Shown: one piece after another, positions 1 through 5,106 of the stretch
Layout: each line of letters opens with the position of its first letter
Position numbering within the stretch: the first letter of the stretch is position 1
Source of the DNA: JAJBWD01 sp041670885
GTDB lineage: Bacteria; Bacillota; Clostridia; Clostridiales; Clostridiaceae
DNA length: 12,601 nt
NCBI GenBank assembly: GCA_041670885.1
Contig: JBAXYJ010000065.1
Coordinates: 1 to 12,601 of the forward strand
Reading direction: 5' to 3'
Program-made: the position numbers and the translations under genes
The notes under the pieces: generated by a model
What the model saw: the letters and a program-made list of their open reading frames with translations, nothing else
What the model was told of the DNA's origin: nothing
The model's database searches: none

Positions 1-317
1 TCATTAAGCTTTATTTTAACAAACCAGCTTTCATAAGGCTCCTTATTTACAAGAGAAGGGTCATCTGCTATACCCTCATTAATTTCAACAACTGTTCCGC
101 TTAGAGGAATATATATATCCTCAGCAGCCTTAACAGATTCTACTGCTCCAAAGGAATCTCCCTTTTCAAATTCTGAGTCAGTTTCAGGAAGATCTACGAA
201 AACTATATCTCCCAGTGCATGTTGTGCAAAATCAGTAATACCTATGAAGGCAAAATCTCCCTGAACTCTTGCCCACTCATGATCCTCAGTATATAATAAA
301 CCGTTAACTATCTTCAT
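1..317 (-). CDS. gcvH: Glycine cleavage system H protein, C-terminus cut by window edge
   Basis: GcvH is the lipoylated carrier that shuttles the aminomethyl intermediate between the P, T and L proteins of the glycine cleavage complex. The 105 visible residues begin MKIVNGLLYTEDHEW and carry the lipoyl attachment motif ESVKAA, with the acceptor lysine at residue 63, its usual place in this family. About 20 C-terminal residues of the usual 125-130 lie beyond the left edge. The ATG start follows a GGAGGAATGTAAA ribosome site. The gene lies 15 bases downstream of gcvT on the same strand, so the two are almost certainly one transcript under the upstream glycine riboswitch. The P-protein genes would be expected further left but are not visible. 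The lipoate ligase at 1839 is the likely enzyme that modifies Lys63 (inference from context). Confidence 0.95.
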   Translation of the reverse strand, partial: MKIVNGLLYTEDHEWARVQGDFAFIGITDFAQHALGDIVFVDLPETDSEFEKGDSFGAVESVKAAEDIYIPLSGTVVEINEGIADDPSLVNKEPYESWFVKIKLN

Positions 318-332
318 TTTACATTCCTCCAT

Positions 333-1439
333 TTATTTTTTATAATTCTTTACAAGAAATTTTCGGCTTACAACTTTAGCCTTAAGAAATTTGTTTCTTA
401 CCTGAATGCTTATTTCATCTCCCAGGTTTGAATGTTCTATATTCACCATTGCAAGTCCTATGCTCTCTTTCAGAGTTGGTGAATAATATCCGGTAGTTAC
501 AAAGCCAATTTCCTTATCCCCTGAAAATACAGAGTAGCCATGTCTTGGTATCCCTCTGTCTTCCATTTTAAAGCCTATAATTTTTCTCTTTAAACCTTCT
601 TCTTTTTGTTTTTTCAAAGCATCTTTCCCGATAAAATCATCCTTAGTAAGCTTTACGAAATAACCATATCCGGCCTCTAAGGGTGTAATATCCTTAGAAA
701 GCTCATTTCCATACAGCGGAAGATTTGCTTCAAATCTTAATGTATCCCTGCAGCCAAGACCGGTAGGTTTTATGCCTGAATCCTTTCCGCTGTTTAATAT
801 TTCATCCCATATTTTTTTTATTCCTTCATTGTCTGCATATATTTCAAAGCCATCTTCTCCTGTATATCCGGTCCTTGAAATCATTACCTTTACTCCGGCT
901 AAATCTATGTCCTGCATAAAGCAGAAGAATTTAATTTGTGATAAGTCCTGATCTGTCAGTTTCTGGAGTATCTCCTCTGCCTTAGGTCCCTGAACAGCGA
1001 CCTCGCTTATACTATCTGAGACGTTATTTAAACTAACATCATAACCCTTAGCATTATCCTGCAGCCACATATAATCCTTTTCTTTGTTGCCGGCATTAAC
1101 TACAAGGAAGAAATAATCATCATCTGCCTTATATATAAGAAGATCATCCACTACTCCCCCATCCTCATAACACATCAGGCTGTAAATCACCTGATTTTTA
1201 GTAAGCCTTCCCAAATCGTTTGTCACCATATGCTGAAGATATTTTAAAGCATCTTTTCCCTTAACCTGAACCTCACCCATATGGGATACATCAAATATTC
1301 CCGCAGCATTTCTTACAGCATTATGCTCTTCAATTATCCCTTCGTATTGAATTGGAAGAGAATAGCCTGCAAAATCTACAATTTTTCCACCGGATTTCAG
1401 GTGGCTTTCATAAAGTGACGTCTTTTTTACATTCCCCAT
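333..1439 (-). CDS. gcvT: Glycine cleavage system aminomethyltransferase (T protein)
   Basis: GcvT transfers the methylene carbon from the aminomethyl-lipoyl arm of GcvH to tetrahydrofolate, releasing ammonia and giving 5,10-methylene-THF. The 368 residues match the normal family length (about 360-370). Family signatures in order: the N-terminal SLYESHLKSGGKIVDFAGY, VRNAAGIFDVSHMGE near 42-56, the GGVVDDLLIY segment holding the folate-binding/catalytic aspartate at about residue 98, SRTGYTGEDGFEIY in the middle, GCRDTLRFEANLPLYGNEL, and the C-terminal barrel domain with GYYSPTLKESIGLAMV. The ATG is preceded by GGAGGTGTTCAA. It is the first gene of the visible operon, about 60 bases downstream of a glycine-riboswitch-controlled terminator, with gcvH 15 bases further on. 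No abnormal residue was noticed. Confidence 0.97.
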   Translation of the reverse strand: MGNVKKTSLYESHLKSGGKIVDFAGYSLPIQYEGIIEEHNAVRNAAGIFDVSHMGEVQVKGKDALKYLQHMVTNDLGRLTKNQVIYSLMCYEDGGVVDDLLIYKADDDYFFLVVNAGNKEKDYMWLQDNAKGYDVSLNNVSDSISEVAVQGPKAEEILQKLTDQDLSQIKFFCFMQDIDLAGVKVMISRTGYTGEDGFEIYADNEGIKKIWDEILNSGKDSGIKPTGLGCRDTLRFEANLPLYGNELSKDITPLEAGYGYFVKLTKDDFIGKDALKKQKEEGLKRKIIGFKMEDRGIPRHGYSVFSGDKEIGFVTTGYYSPTLKESIGLAMVNIEHSNLGDEISIQVRNKFLKAKVVSRKFLVKNYKK

Positions 1440-1483
1440 TTGAACACCTCCATTTATTCATATAAATTTAATTTTTTACATTA

Positions 1484-1538
1484 TTTTAAAAAATAAAAAG
1501 AGGTATAGACGCATAGAAATAAAATGCGCTATACCTCT
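1484..1538 (-). terminator. Riboswitch-controlled intrinsic terminator before gcvT
   Basis: Inverted arms at 1499-1514 and 1524-1538 form a 15-bp stem (AGAGGTATAG plus CGCAT, one bulged base) with a short AT loop, followed on the minus strand by a T-rich tract (1484-1498). The 5' arm shares the AGAG bases of the 3' strand of aptamer 2 stem P1 (1535-1539). Terminator and ligand-stabilised P1 are therefore mutually exclusive at their bases, consistent with an ON switch in which glycine allows readthrough into gcvT. Confidence 0.85.
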
Positions 1539-1702
1539 GTTTTTTTACCTGAGAGTTTTCTACTAAATAGTATTGCTCCGTCGGTGCCCTAAGGCTTTCC
1601 AGAGATTCATCAGATAACGGTCCCTTTGCCTGAAAGTTTTTATAGATATCAGCACTATCTATATTTCTTCTTCGGCTGCCATAAATGGCATCTCCCGTTA
1701 TC
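1535..1702 (-). promoter_or_regulatory. Tandem glycine riboswitch (two aptamers) of the gcv operon
   Basis: Two glycine aptamers read on the minus strand. Aptamer 1 spans 1702-1613, closed by an 8-bp P1 (GATAACGG with CCGTTATC). It contains GGAGATGCC, a CCGAAG core, a long P3 hairpin (TATAGATA with TATCTATA) and the signature TTTCAGGCAAAGGGACC. An 8-base linker leads to aptamer 2 (1604-1535), with P1 CTCTG/CAGAG, a GCACCGACGGAGCAA core and CTCTCAGGTAAAAAAACAGAG-type 3' conserved sequence. In established biology these RNAs bind glycine and switch on glycine-cleavage genes, matching gcvT-gcvH directly downstream. An open frame crosses this region (1486-1740), but it is RNA structure and not a gene. 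Confidence 0.93.
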
Positions 1703-1730
1703 ATCCTATGACAATATATTATTTGATTTG

Positions 1731-1759
1731 ATTTTATCATCCTAAGCCCACTAATTCAA
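1731..1759 (-). promoter_or_regulatory. Sigma-A promoter of the gcv operon
   Basis: On the minus strand TTGAAT (1759-1754) is followed after 17 bases by TAAAAT (1736-1731). Transcription would begin near 1724, leaving about 20 bases before aptamer 1 starts at 1702, as expected for a riboswitch leader. Confidence 0.6.
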
Positions 1760-1787
1760 TAATAATCTAAAATTTAACTATGTCCTG

Positions 1788-1805
1788 TATTTTTCATGAA
1801 AAATA
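1788..1805. repeat. 18-bp perfect palindrome upstream of lplA
   Basis: TATTTTTCATGAAAAATA is its own reverse complement over 18 bases, centred 42 bases before the preferred lplA start and about 60 bases upstream of the gcv promoter. It may be an operator for a dimeric regulator in the divergent gcv/lplA region. Its AT-richness means chance cannot be excluded. No convincing -35/-10 pair for lplA was found around it. Confidence 0.4.
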
Positions 1806-1838
1806 TATGATATTCTAAATGATATGGAGGTAATGATC

Positions 1839-2816
1839 ATGCTATGTATATATAATAAAAATACTAATCCTTATTTTAATCTGGCTTGCGAAGAGTACCT
1901 GCTTAAAAACTTTGATGATGAATTTTTTATGCTTTGGAGAAATTCTCCCTGCGTAGTAATTGGCAAAAATCAAAATACCCTGTCTGAAATTAACAGAGAG
2001 TATGTTAAAGAAAACAACATAACCATAGTAAGAAGATTATCTGGAGGAGGTGCAGTATTTCACGATTTAGGAAATATTAATTTTACCTTCATCAGCAATA
2101 AAAAAGAGAGCTTTAATGATTTTCAGCGTTTTACCCTTCCTATAATAGATGTTTTAAAAAGTTTATGCATAAATGCAAAATTCACCGGAAGAAACGATTT
2201 AACTATTGATGATAAAAAGTTTTCAGGAAATGCACAATACTGCTATAAAAATAGAGTTCTTCACCACGGTACCCTTCTTTTTTCTTCAAATGCATCAGAT
2301 ATTTCTAAATCGCTGATGGTAAATGAGAAAAAATTTGAAGGCAAAGCTGTTAAATCTGTAAAAAGCAGAATAACAAATATAAGCAGCCATTTAAAATTTA
2401 AAATGGAAGTCACTGAATTTATTGAATTTCTTATGCACTATGCTCTGAATTCTATGGGAAACAGCAAATTCTACCAGCTTACTTCTGATGATATAAATAA
2501 AATTGAAAAACTTAAAAATGAGAAATACAGTACTTATGAATGGAATTTCGGAACTTCTCCAAAATATAGTTTCAGGAATGAAATGAAATATGCCGGGGGT
2601 CTCATTGAATTTAACTGTAATGTAGAAAAAGGTTTCATTAAGGAAGCTAAGTTCTTTGGCGACTTTTTCGGAAGATATGATGTATCAGATGTAGAAAAGG
2701 CCCTTATAGGAATACTTTATACTGAAGATAATATAAGAAGTACTTTATTAAAGCTTAATTTAGATAATTATTTCTATAATATAAGTGTTGATGAACTAAT
2801 TAAGCTAATGTTTTGA
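1839..2816 (+). CDS. lplA: Lipoate-protein ligase A family protein
   Basis: LplA activates lipoate with ATP and joins it to the target lysine of lipoyl domains such as GcvH. The 325-residue product has the family's core: NLACEEYLL near the N-terminus, VRRLSGGGAVFHDLGNIN at about 64-81 (the lipoyl-AMP binding loop), TGRNDLTIDDKKFSGNAQ at about 116-133 with the catalytic lysine near 127, and HHGTLLF. A C-terminal accessory domain follows (E. coli LplA is 338 residues). In-frame ATGs occur at 1824, 1833 and 1839. The last is chosen because GGAGG at 1826-1830 is 8 bases from it, whereas that site overlaps or crowds the other two. The gene is divergent from gcvT-gcvH, which supports GcvH as substrate. 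An octanoyl- or lipoyl-transferase role is less likely given the complete LplA core and C-terminal domain. Confidence 0.9.
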   Translation: MLCIYNKNTNPYFNLACEEYLLKNFDDEFFMLWRNSPCVVIGKNQNTLSEINREYVKENNITIVRRLSGGGAVFHDLGNINFTFISNKKESFNDFQRFTLPIIDVLKSLCINAKFTGRNDLTIDDKKFSGNAQYCYKNRVLHHGTLLFSSNASDISKSLMVNEKKFEGKAVKSVKSRITNISSHLKFKMEVTEFIEFLMHYALNSMGNSKFYQLTSDDINKIEKLKNEKYSTYEWNFGTSPKYSFRNEMKYAGGLIEFNCNVEKGFIKEAKFFGDFFGRYDVSDVEKALIGILYTEDNIRSTLLKLNLDNYFYNISVDELIKLMF

Positions 2817-2820
2817 ATAT

Positions 2821-2857
2821 TAGCGGAAGTAAACTCTTTCCGCTATTTTCTATTTTG
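2821..2857 (+). terminator. Terminator after lplA
   Basis: An 8-bp stem TAGCGGAA/TTCCGCTA (2821-2828, 2838-2845) with a 9-base loop begins 5 bases after the lplA stop and is followed by a T-rich run. Its 3' end overlaps the last codons of the convergent DUF190 gene, which it might also help terminate, though the minus-strand T-tract is poor. Confidence 0.75.
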
Positions 2858-3188
2858 ATTTTGCATATTTAATAATTTCCACATCATGCATAACTACGAT
2901 GAGGCCCTCGGTAATCATAGGTTCGATTACCTTTATAAGCTCATTAATTTTTTCTTCTTTATCTATTACTTCAATTACTATAGGAAGGTCCTGTGACAAA
3001 ACTTCAATTTTTGAAGTATGAACTCTGCTGTTTGCACCAAAGCCTTCAATTCCTCTTATTGTAGTCGCTCCGGAGAGTCCCATTTCCTTTACCTTTTTAA
3101 TAATTACATGATATAAAGCATCTCCATGCCACCTGTCAGACTCTCCGATAAAAATCTTTAAAAGCTTTCCTTTGCCTTCTATTTTCAT
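2850..3188 (-). CDS. DUF190 family protein (PII-like fold)
   Basis: This 112-residue soluble protein matches DUF190. It has KLLKIFIGESDRWHGDALYHVIIKKVKEMG, the AGATTIRGIEGFG-type segment (here SGATTIRGIEGFGANS near 39-54) and SQDLPIVIEVIDKEEKI. DUF190 members have a PII-like alpha/beta fold, but their biochemical role is not established. The ATG follows GGAGGTTTTAAT, and the gene starts 12 bases after the crcB stop, so the two are probably cotranscribed. DUF190 genes are repeatedly found beside or fused to crcB, which suggests a link to fluoride export or its regulation (inference). The gene converges on lplA. Confidence 0.9.
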   Translation of the reverse strand: MKIEGKGKLLKIFIGESDRWHGDALYHVIIKKVKEMGLSGATTIRGIEGFGANSRVHTSKIEVLSQDLPIVIEVIDKEEKINELIKVIEPMITEGLIVVMHDVEIIKYAKSK

Positions 3189-3200
3189 ATTAAAACCTCC

Positions 3201-3578
3201 CTAAAGAATAGTTTTACATACAAACCTTGCTAAAACAACACCACCCAGGCTTAAAAATAAATTAAGACAAATATTTAAAAAGCCAAATAAATAGCTGCCT
3301 TCACTGACAAGACTAATGGTCTCATAGCTAAAGGTGGAAAAGGTGGTAAGTCCGCCCATGATTCCTGTTGTAAGAAACAGTCTCAAATTTCCAGGTATTA
3401 AATCTGTAGATAAACTAATTTCCATTATCATTCCTATTAAAAATCCACCTAGTACATTTACTATCAAGGTTCCTAATGGAATACTGCAATTAAACAATTT
3501 TGATGACTGCATAGATATCAGATATCTGAGGGTCGCTCCGATAAAGCCTCCAATGCCTACATAAATAACCTTCTGCAA
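3201..3578 (-). CDS. crcB: CrcB/Fluc-type fluoride channel
   Basis: Fluc channels form dual-topology dimers in the membrane that let fluoride leave the cell. The 125-residue product has four hydrophobic segments and the family motifs GGFIGATLRY near the N-terminus, GTLIVNVLGGFLIG in the second segment, and TTGIMGGLTTFSTFSYE in the third. That last motif carries the polar and aromatic residues that line the pore. I chose a TTG start at 3578-3576: GGAGG lies 8 bases upstream, and the product MQKVIYVGIGGFIGATLRY then matches normal CrcB N-termini and length. An upstream ATG at 3605 would add nine residues and place the ribosome site inside the gene. DUF190 follows after 12 bases. No fluoride (crcB-motif) riboswitch is evident upstream. 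Only one crcB copy is visible, so a homodimer is expected. Confidence 0.92.
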   Translation of the reverse strand: MQKVIYVGIGGFIGATLRYLISMQSSKLFNCSIPLGTLIVNVLGGFLIGMIMEISLSTDLIPGNLRLFLTTGIMGGLTTFSTFSYETISLVSEGSYLFGFLNICLNLFLSLGGVVLARFVCKTIL

Positions 3579-3642
3579 AAAATCTACCTCCAAAAAATAA
3601 CTCATATGCTGCCATATCAGTTATTAGTTATAATTGATTAAT

Positions 3643-3671
3643 AGTATATAACTTTGCATTTCAAAAGTAAA
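3643..3671 (-). promoter_or_regulatory. Putative promoter of crcB-DUF190
   Basis: On the minus strand TTTACT (3671-3666), 17 bases, TATACT (3648-3643). It lies just after the stop codon of the upstream Smr-like gene and about 65 bases before the chosen crcB start. Confidence 0.5.
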
Positions 3672-3677
3672 CTGGAA

Positions 3678-4019
3678 TTACCTTAAAATAACTACAGTAA
3701 TGCCTGGATTACCTGATAGTGTATGCTGATAATTCTCCAGATCTTTGCATAATGACAGCATCTCTTTTTTCCTGCTGACCCACTGGTCTCCGCCTGCATA
3801 TATCCTGACTATTCCTCTCATGCTGCTGTCTCCAAGGCTTCTCTGTACCGAAGTTTTAATTTTGCCGCCAACGCCTGTAGAGCCATAGCCATGAATTAAT
3901 ATAACAGCTTTATAATCCTGCCTTTTGTAAGATATCAAAGCATTTTTCATATTTTGAACTGCCATCTCAGCTGTTGGCATTCCATATTCTAAATTAACTT
4001 GTGCTACTTTATCTCTCAT
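3678..4019 (-). CDS. Small stand-alone Smr-like domain protein
   Basis: The 113 residues resemble the Smr domain, known from the MutS2 C-terminus and from stand-alone nucleases or RNA-binding proteins. VNLEYGMPTAEMAVQNMKNAL (about 8-28) occupies the place of the usual LDLHG-EA segment. VILIHGYGSTGVGGKIKTSVQ (about 39-59) corresponds to the HGxGTGxLR signature and is followed by the typical helix. Both signatures are degenerate: the Asp-Leu-His of the first is Asn-Leu-Glu, and the second reads HGYGSTGVGGKIK. Nuclease activity is therefore doubtful, while nucleic-acid binding remains possible. The ATG follows AGGAGAATTT. The gene lies 64 bases after the hydrolase gene on the same strand, with a stem-loop between them. 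The function in the cell is unknown. Confidence 0.75.
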   Translation of the reverse strand: MRDKVAQVNLEYGMPTAEMAVQNMKNALISYKRQDYKAVILIHGYGSTGVGGKIKTSVQRSLGDSSMRGIVRIYAGGDQWVSRKKEMLSLCKDLENYQHTLSGNPGITVVILR

Positions 4020-4036
4020 AAATTCTCCTATATACA

Positions 4037-4075
4037 GAGCCCCTTAAGTCAGAAATAAATTCTGCAAAGAGGCTC
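4037..4075 (-). other. Stem-loop between hydrolase and Smr-like genes
   Basis: On the minus strand GAGCCTCTT pairs with AAGGGGCTC (one G-T pair), and inside it CAGAA pairs with TTCTG. No T-tract follows, so it is a weak terminator at best. It could be a processing or stability element between two cotranscribed genes. Confidence 0.45.
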
Positions 4076-4083
4076 AAAATTTC

Positions 4084-4911
4084 TTATATTCTATTCTCAA
4101 TCCAGTTATGGATATCGCTAATAACTGTATCCTTTTCATCTTTTTCATTTAAAATCTCGTGATAACAGCCCTCATATATTTTCATTTCCTTATCACTGGA
4201 TTTAGCATTGGCAAACATCCACTTTGCACACTCATTTGTTACAATCTGATCATTTCCACCGTGAATTATAAGACATGGATATTCATATTTATCTATATTT
4301 TCAGATATCCAGGCGGCCCCTCTTACCCCAAACTCTCCCATAAGCTTAGCAGTAAATTCTTTTAGAACCAGTGGGTCATCATCATAGGCCTTAACTACTG
4401 ATTTATCTCTGCATATAAGACTGGATAGTCCATTTGGAAGCTTTGCCATTGGATTTTTTTCAAAGAAATTATCTTTTTTTATTCCATCAACCAGTGGTAA
4501 TTCTGTAACTGCAGCACCGGATAGTATCTGTCCTTTTAGCTTATTTCTATATTTCATCCCGTAGCCTGCAGTAATGAAGCCTCCCATACTGTGGCCAAGC
4601 ATAAATACAGGTACTCCTTTATTTTCACTGACTGCTAAATCAACTATTTTATCTGCATCATCAAAGAAATATTGAAAATCTTTAATGTATCCTCTCTCTC
4701 CGCCGGACCTGCCGTGTCCCCTATTGTCAAACCTGTATACTGAATAACCAAATCCATTTAGCTTTTCAGTAAGATATTCATAACGCCCTAAATGCTCACA
4801 GAGACCATGAACTATAACTATAACTGCTTTAGGATTGTCTAATAGATTCCTGACACAAAAAAGCTCTGTCCCGTCAAAAGATTTAATTTTTTCTTCATTT
4901 GAATTTTCCAT
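4084..4911 (-). CDS. Alpha/beta hydrolase, monoacylglycerol lipase / lysophospholipase type
   Basis: A soluble serine hydrolase of the monoacylglycerol-lipase group (Hydrolase_4). The 275 residues show VIVHGLCEHLGRYEYL (oxyanion region), FDNRGHGRSGG, the nucleophile elbow LGHSMGGF, IIHGGNDQIV with the acid aspartate, and CYHEILNE with the catalytic histidine. Counted from the upstream ATG, the triad is Ser110, Asp223 and His253 (two fewer from the chosen start). The ATG at 4911 is preferred over 4917 because AGGATGG then falls at a usable distance. No signal peptide is seen, so it acts in the cytoplasm, probably on monoacylglycerols or lysophospholipids. The exact substrate cannot be read from sequence. 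A strong promoter lies about 60 bases upstream, and the Smr-like gene follows. Confidence 0.9.
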   Translation of the reverse strand: MENSNEEKIKSFDGTELFCVRNLLDNPKAVIVIVHGLCEHLGRYEYLTEKLNGFGYSVYRFDNRGHGRSGGERGYIKDFQYFFDDADKIVDLAVSENKGVPVFMLGHSMGGFITAGYGMKYRNKLKGQILSGAAVTELPLVDGIKKDNFFEKNPMAKLPNGLSSLICRDKSVVKAYDDDPLVLKEFTAKLMGEFGVRGAAWISENIDKYEYPCLIIHGGNDQIVTNECAKWMFANAKSSDKEMKIYEGCYHEILNEKDEKDTVISDIHNWIENRI

Positions 4912-4924
4912 ATGCATCCATCCT

Positions 4925-4989
4925 TTCCCTGAGAAAATTTAACTATATTTAGTATATTATTACATTTATTATAATATTAAATCAGGGAA
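4925..4989. repeat. 8-bp inverted repeat around the hydrolase promoter
   Basis: TTCCCTGA (4925-4932) and TCAGGGAA (4982-4989) are exact inverted copies 49 bases apart. One lies in the promoter spacer and the other beside the ribosome site of the hydrolase gene. The upstream copy would not be transcribed, so a DNA-level operator or chance is more likely than an RNA hairpin. Confidence 0.35.
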
Positions 4990-4996
4990 TAAACAA
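4968..4996 (-). promoter_or_regulatory. Sigma-A promoter of the hydrolase gene
   Basis: On the minus strand TTGTTT (4996-4991), exactly 17 bases, then a perfect TATAAT (4973-4968). The predicted start near 4961 leaves a leader of about 50 bases. Confidence 0.75.
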
Positions 4997-5031
4997 CCTG
5001 TACTAAGAAATAGAATAATGTAAAACTTAAT

Positions 5032-5079
5032 TTTTCAGCATAAAAAAATGTTAATTATCCATTATTTTTATGCTGAAAA
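5032..5079 (-). terminator. Hairpin terminator after the BceB-like permease gene
   Basis: Perfect 15-base inverted repeat TTTTCAGCATAAAAA / TTTTTATGCTGAAAA (5032-5046, 5065-5079) with an 18-base loop, 28 bases after the permease stop. Its distal arm ends in A/T runs, so termination in this orientation is plausible though the T-tract is interrupted. It separates the antibiotic-response module from the hydrolase gene. Confidence 0.6.
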
Positions 5080-5106
5080 CCATACTAAATGTAATTATTC
5101 AATTTT

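Noticed and set aside
1486..1740. 84-codon open frame on the minus strand
   Set aside because: It coincides with both glycine aptamers and the terminator hairpin, and has no protein-like features or ribosome site.
3606..3677. Fluoride riboswitch before crcB
   Set aside because: The conserved GC-rich crcB-motif blocks are absent from this AT-rich spacer.
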